DNA of 6,577 nt from Gracilibacteraceae bacterium (lineage in GTDB: Bacteria > Bacillota > Desulfitobacteriia > Desulfitobacteriales > Syntrophobotulaceae), in the NCBI GenBank assembly GCA_031274335.1, contig JAISQG010000249.1, positions 1 to 6,577 of the forward strand, read 5' to 3'. The position numbers and the translations under genes were made by a program. Of the stretch, positions 6,515 through 6,577 are shown piece after piece. Below the pieces are notes generated by a model. The model worked only from the letters and a program-made list of their open reading frames with translations. It had not been told where the DNA came from and did not search any database. How positions within the stretch are numbered: position 1 is the first letter of the stretch; each line of letters begins with the position of its first letter.

Positions 6515-6574
6515 GGCGTCATTGCGGGCACCGAGCCGCAAACTGTAGGCGTCATTGCGGCCACCGAGCCGCAA
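6515..6574. repeat. Two tandem copies of a 27-bp hairpin-forming repeat (REP-like)
   Basis: Copy 1 is at 6515-6541 and copy 2 at 6548-6574. They differ at one base (G at 6528, C at 6561) and are separated by the 6-nt ACTGTA, giving a 33-bp period. Copy 2 forms a perfect 8-bp stem, ATTGCGGC (6554-6561) and GCCGCAAT (6568-6575), around a 6-nt loop. Copy 1 forms a 6-bp stem TTGCGG/CCGCAA. The core GTCATTGCGG resembles the GTCATTGCGA core of dispersed intergenic palindromes seen in many bacterial genomes. The window ends 2 bp after the second stem, so more copies may follow. No T-run is present to make it a standard terminator. Confidence 0.7.
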
Positions 6575-6577
6575 TCC

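Noticed and set aside
6515..6574. The two terminal repeats as the start of a CRISPR array
   Set aside because: The 6-nt gap between copies is far too short for a spacer, and no cas gene is visible. A REP-like repeat fits better.

Overview
The window looks like a GC-rich chromosome segment from a member of the Bacillota (Firmicutes). The main reason is the gene set ctsR-mcsA-mcsB-clpC, the CtsR-controlled class III heat-shock operon, which is characteristic of that phylum. It lies on the minus strand, back to back with a plus-strand operon headed by ftsH. I cannot place it to genus. The base composition, and a third gene pair encoding DUF881 proteins, would fit a GC-rich clostridial or Negativicutes-type lineage, but that is inference.

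Layout. Positions 1-751 (minus) hold the first 250 codons of clpC, which runs off the left edge. Positions 756-1817 are mcsB (protein arginine kinase), 1814-2326 are mcsA (its zinc-finger activator) and 2366-2845 are ctsR (the repressor). All are tightly packed: mcsA and mcsB overlap by 4 nt (ATGA), and mcsB and clpC are 4 nt apart. The 267-bp divergent intergenic region (2846-3112) carries a sigma-A-type promoter for ctsR. Just downstream of that promoter is a cluster of four CtsR half-sites. The region also holds a short GC-rich palindromic island and a sigma-A-type promoter for ftsH. Positions 3113-5101 (plus) encode FtsH. Two small membrane-anchored coiled-coil DUF881 proteins follow (5082-5807 and 5804-6502), each overlapping the gene before it. 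The right edge (6515-6574) holds two copies of a 27-bp hairpin-forming repeat, 33 bp apart.

How the genes work together. CtsR represses its own operon. McsA and McsB sense and tag damaged proteins with phosphoarginine, inactivate CtsR under stress, and feed substrates to ClpC(P). FtsH is the membrane-bound AAA+ protease. The locus is therefore a cytosolic plus membrane proteostasis hub transcribed outward from one regulatory region. The two DUF881 proteins have no established function; their translational coupling to ftsH suggests a membrane- or envelope-associated role.

No clearly new system is visible. The items most worth checking are the degenerate phosphoarginine-binding motif in McsB, the four-half-site CtsR operator with a possible weak counterpart at ftsH, the ftsH-DUF881-DUF881 coupling, and the terminal repeat.
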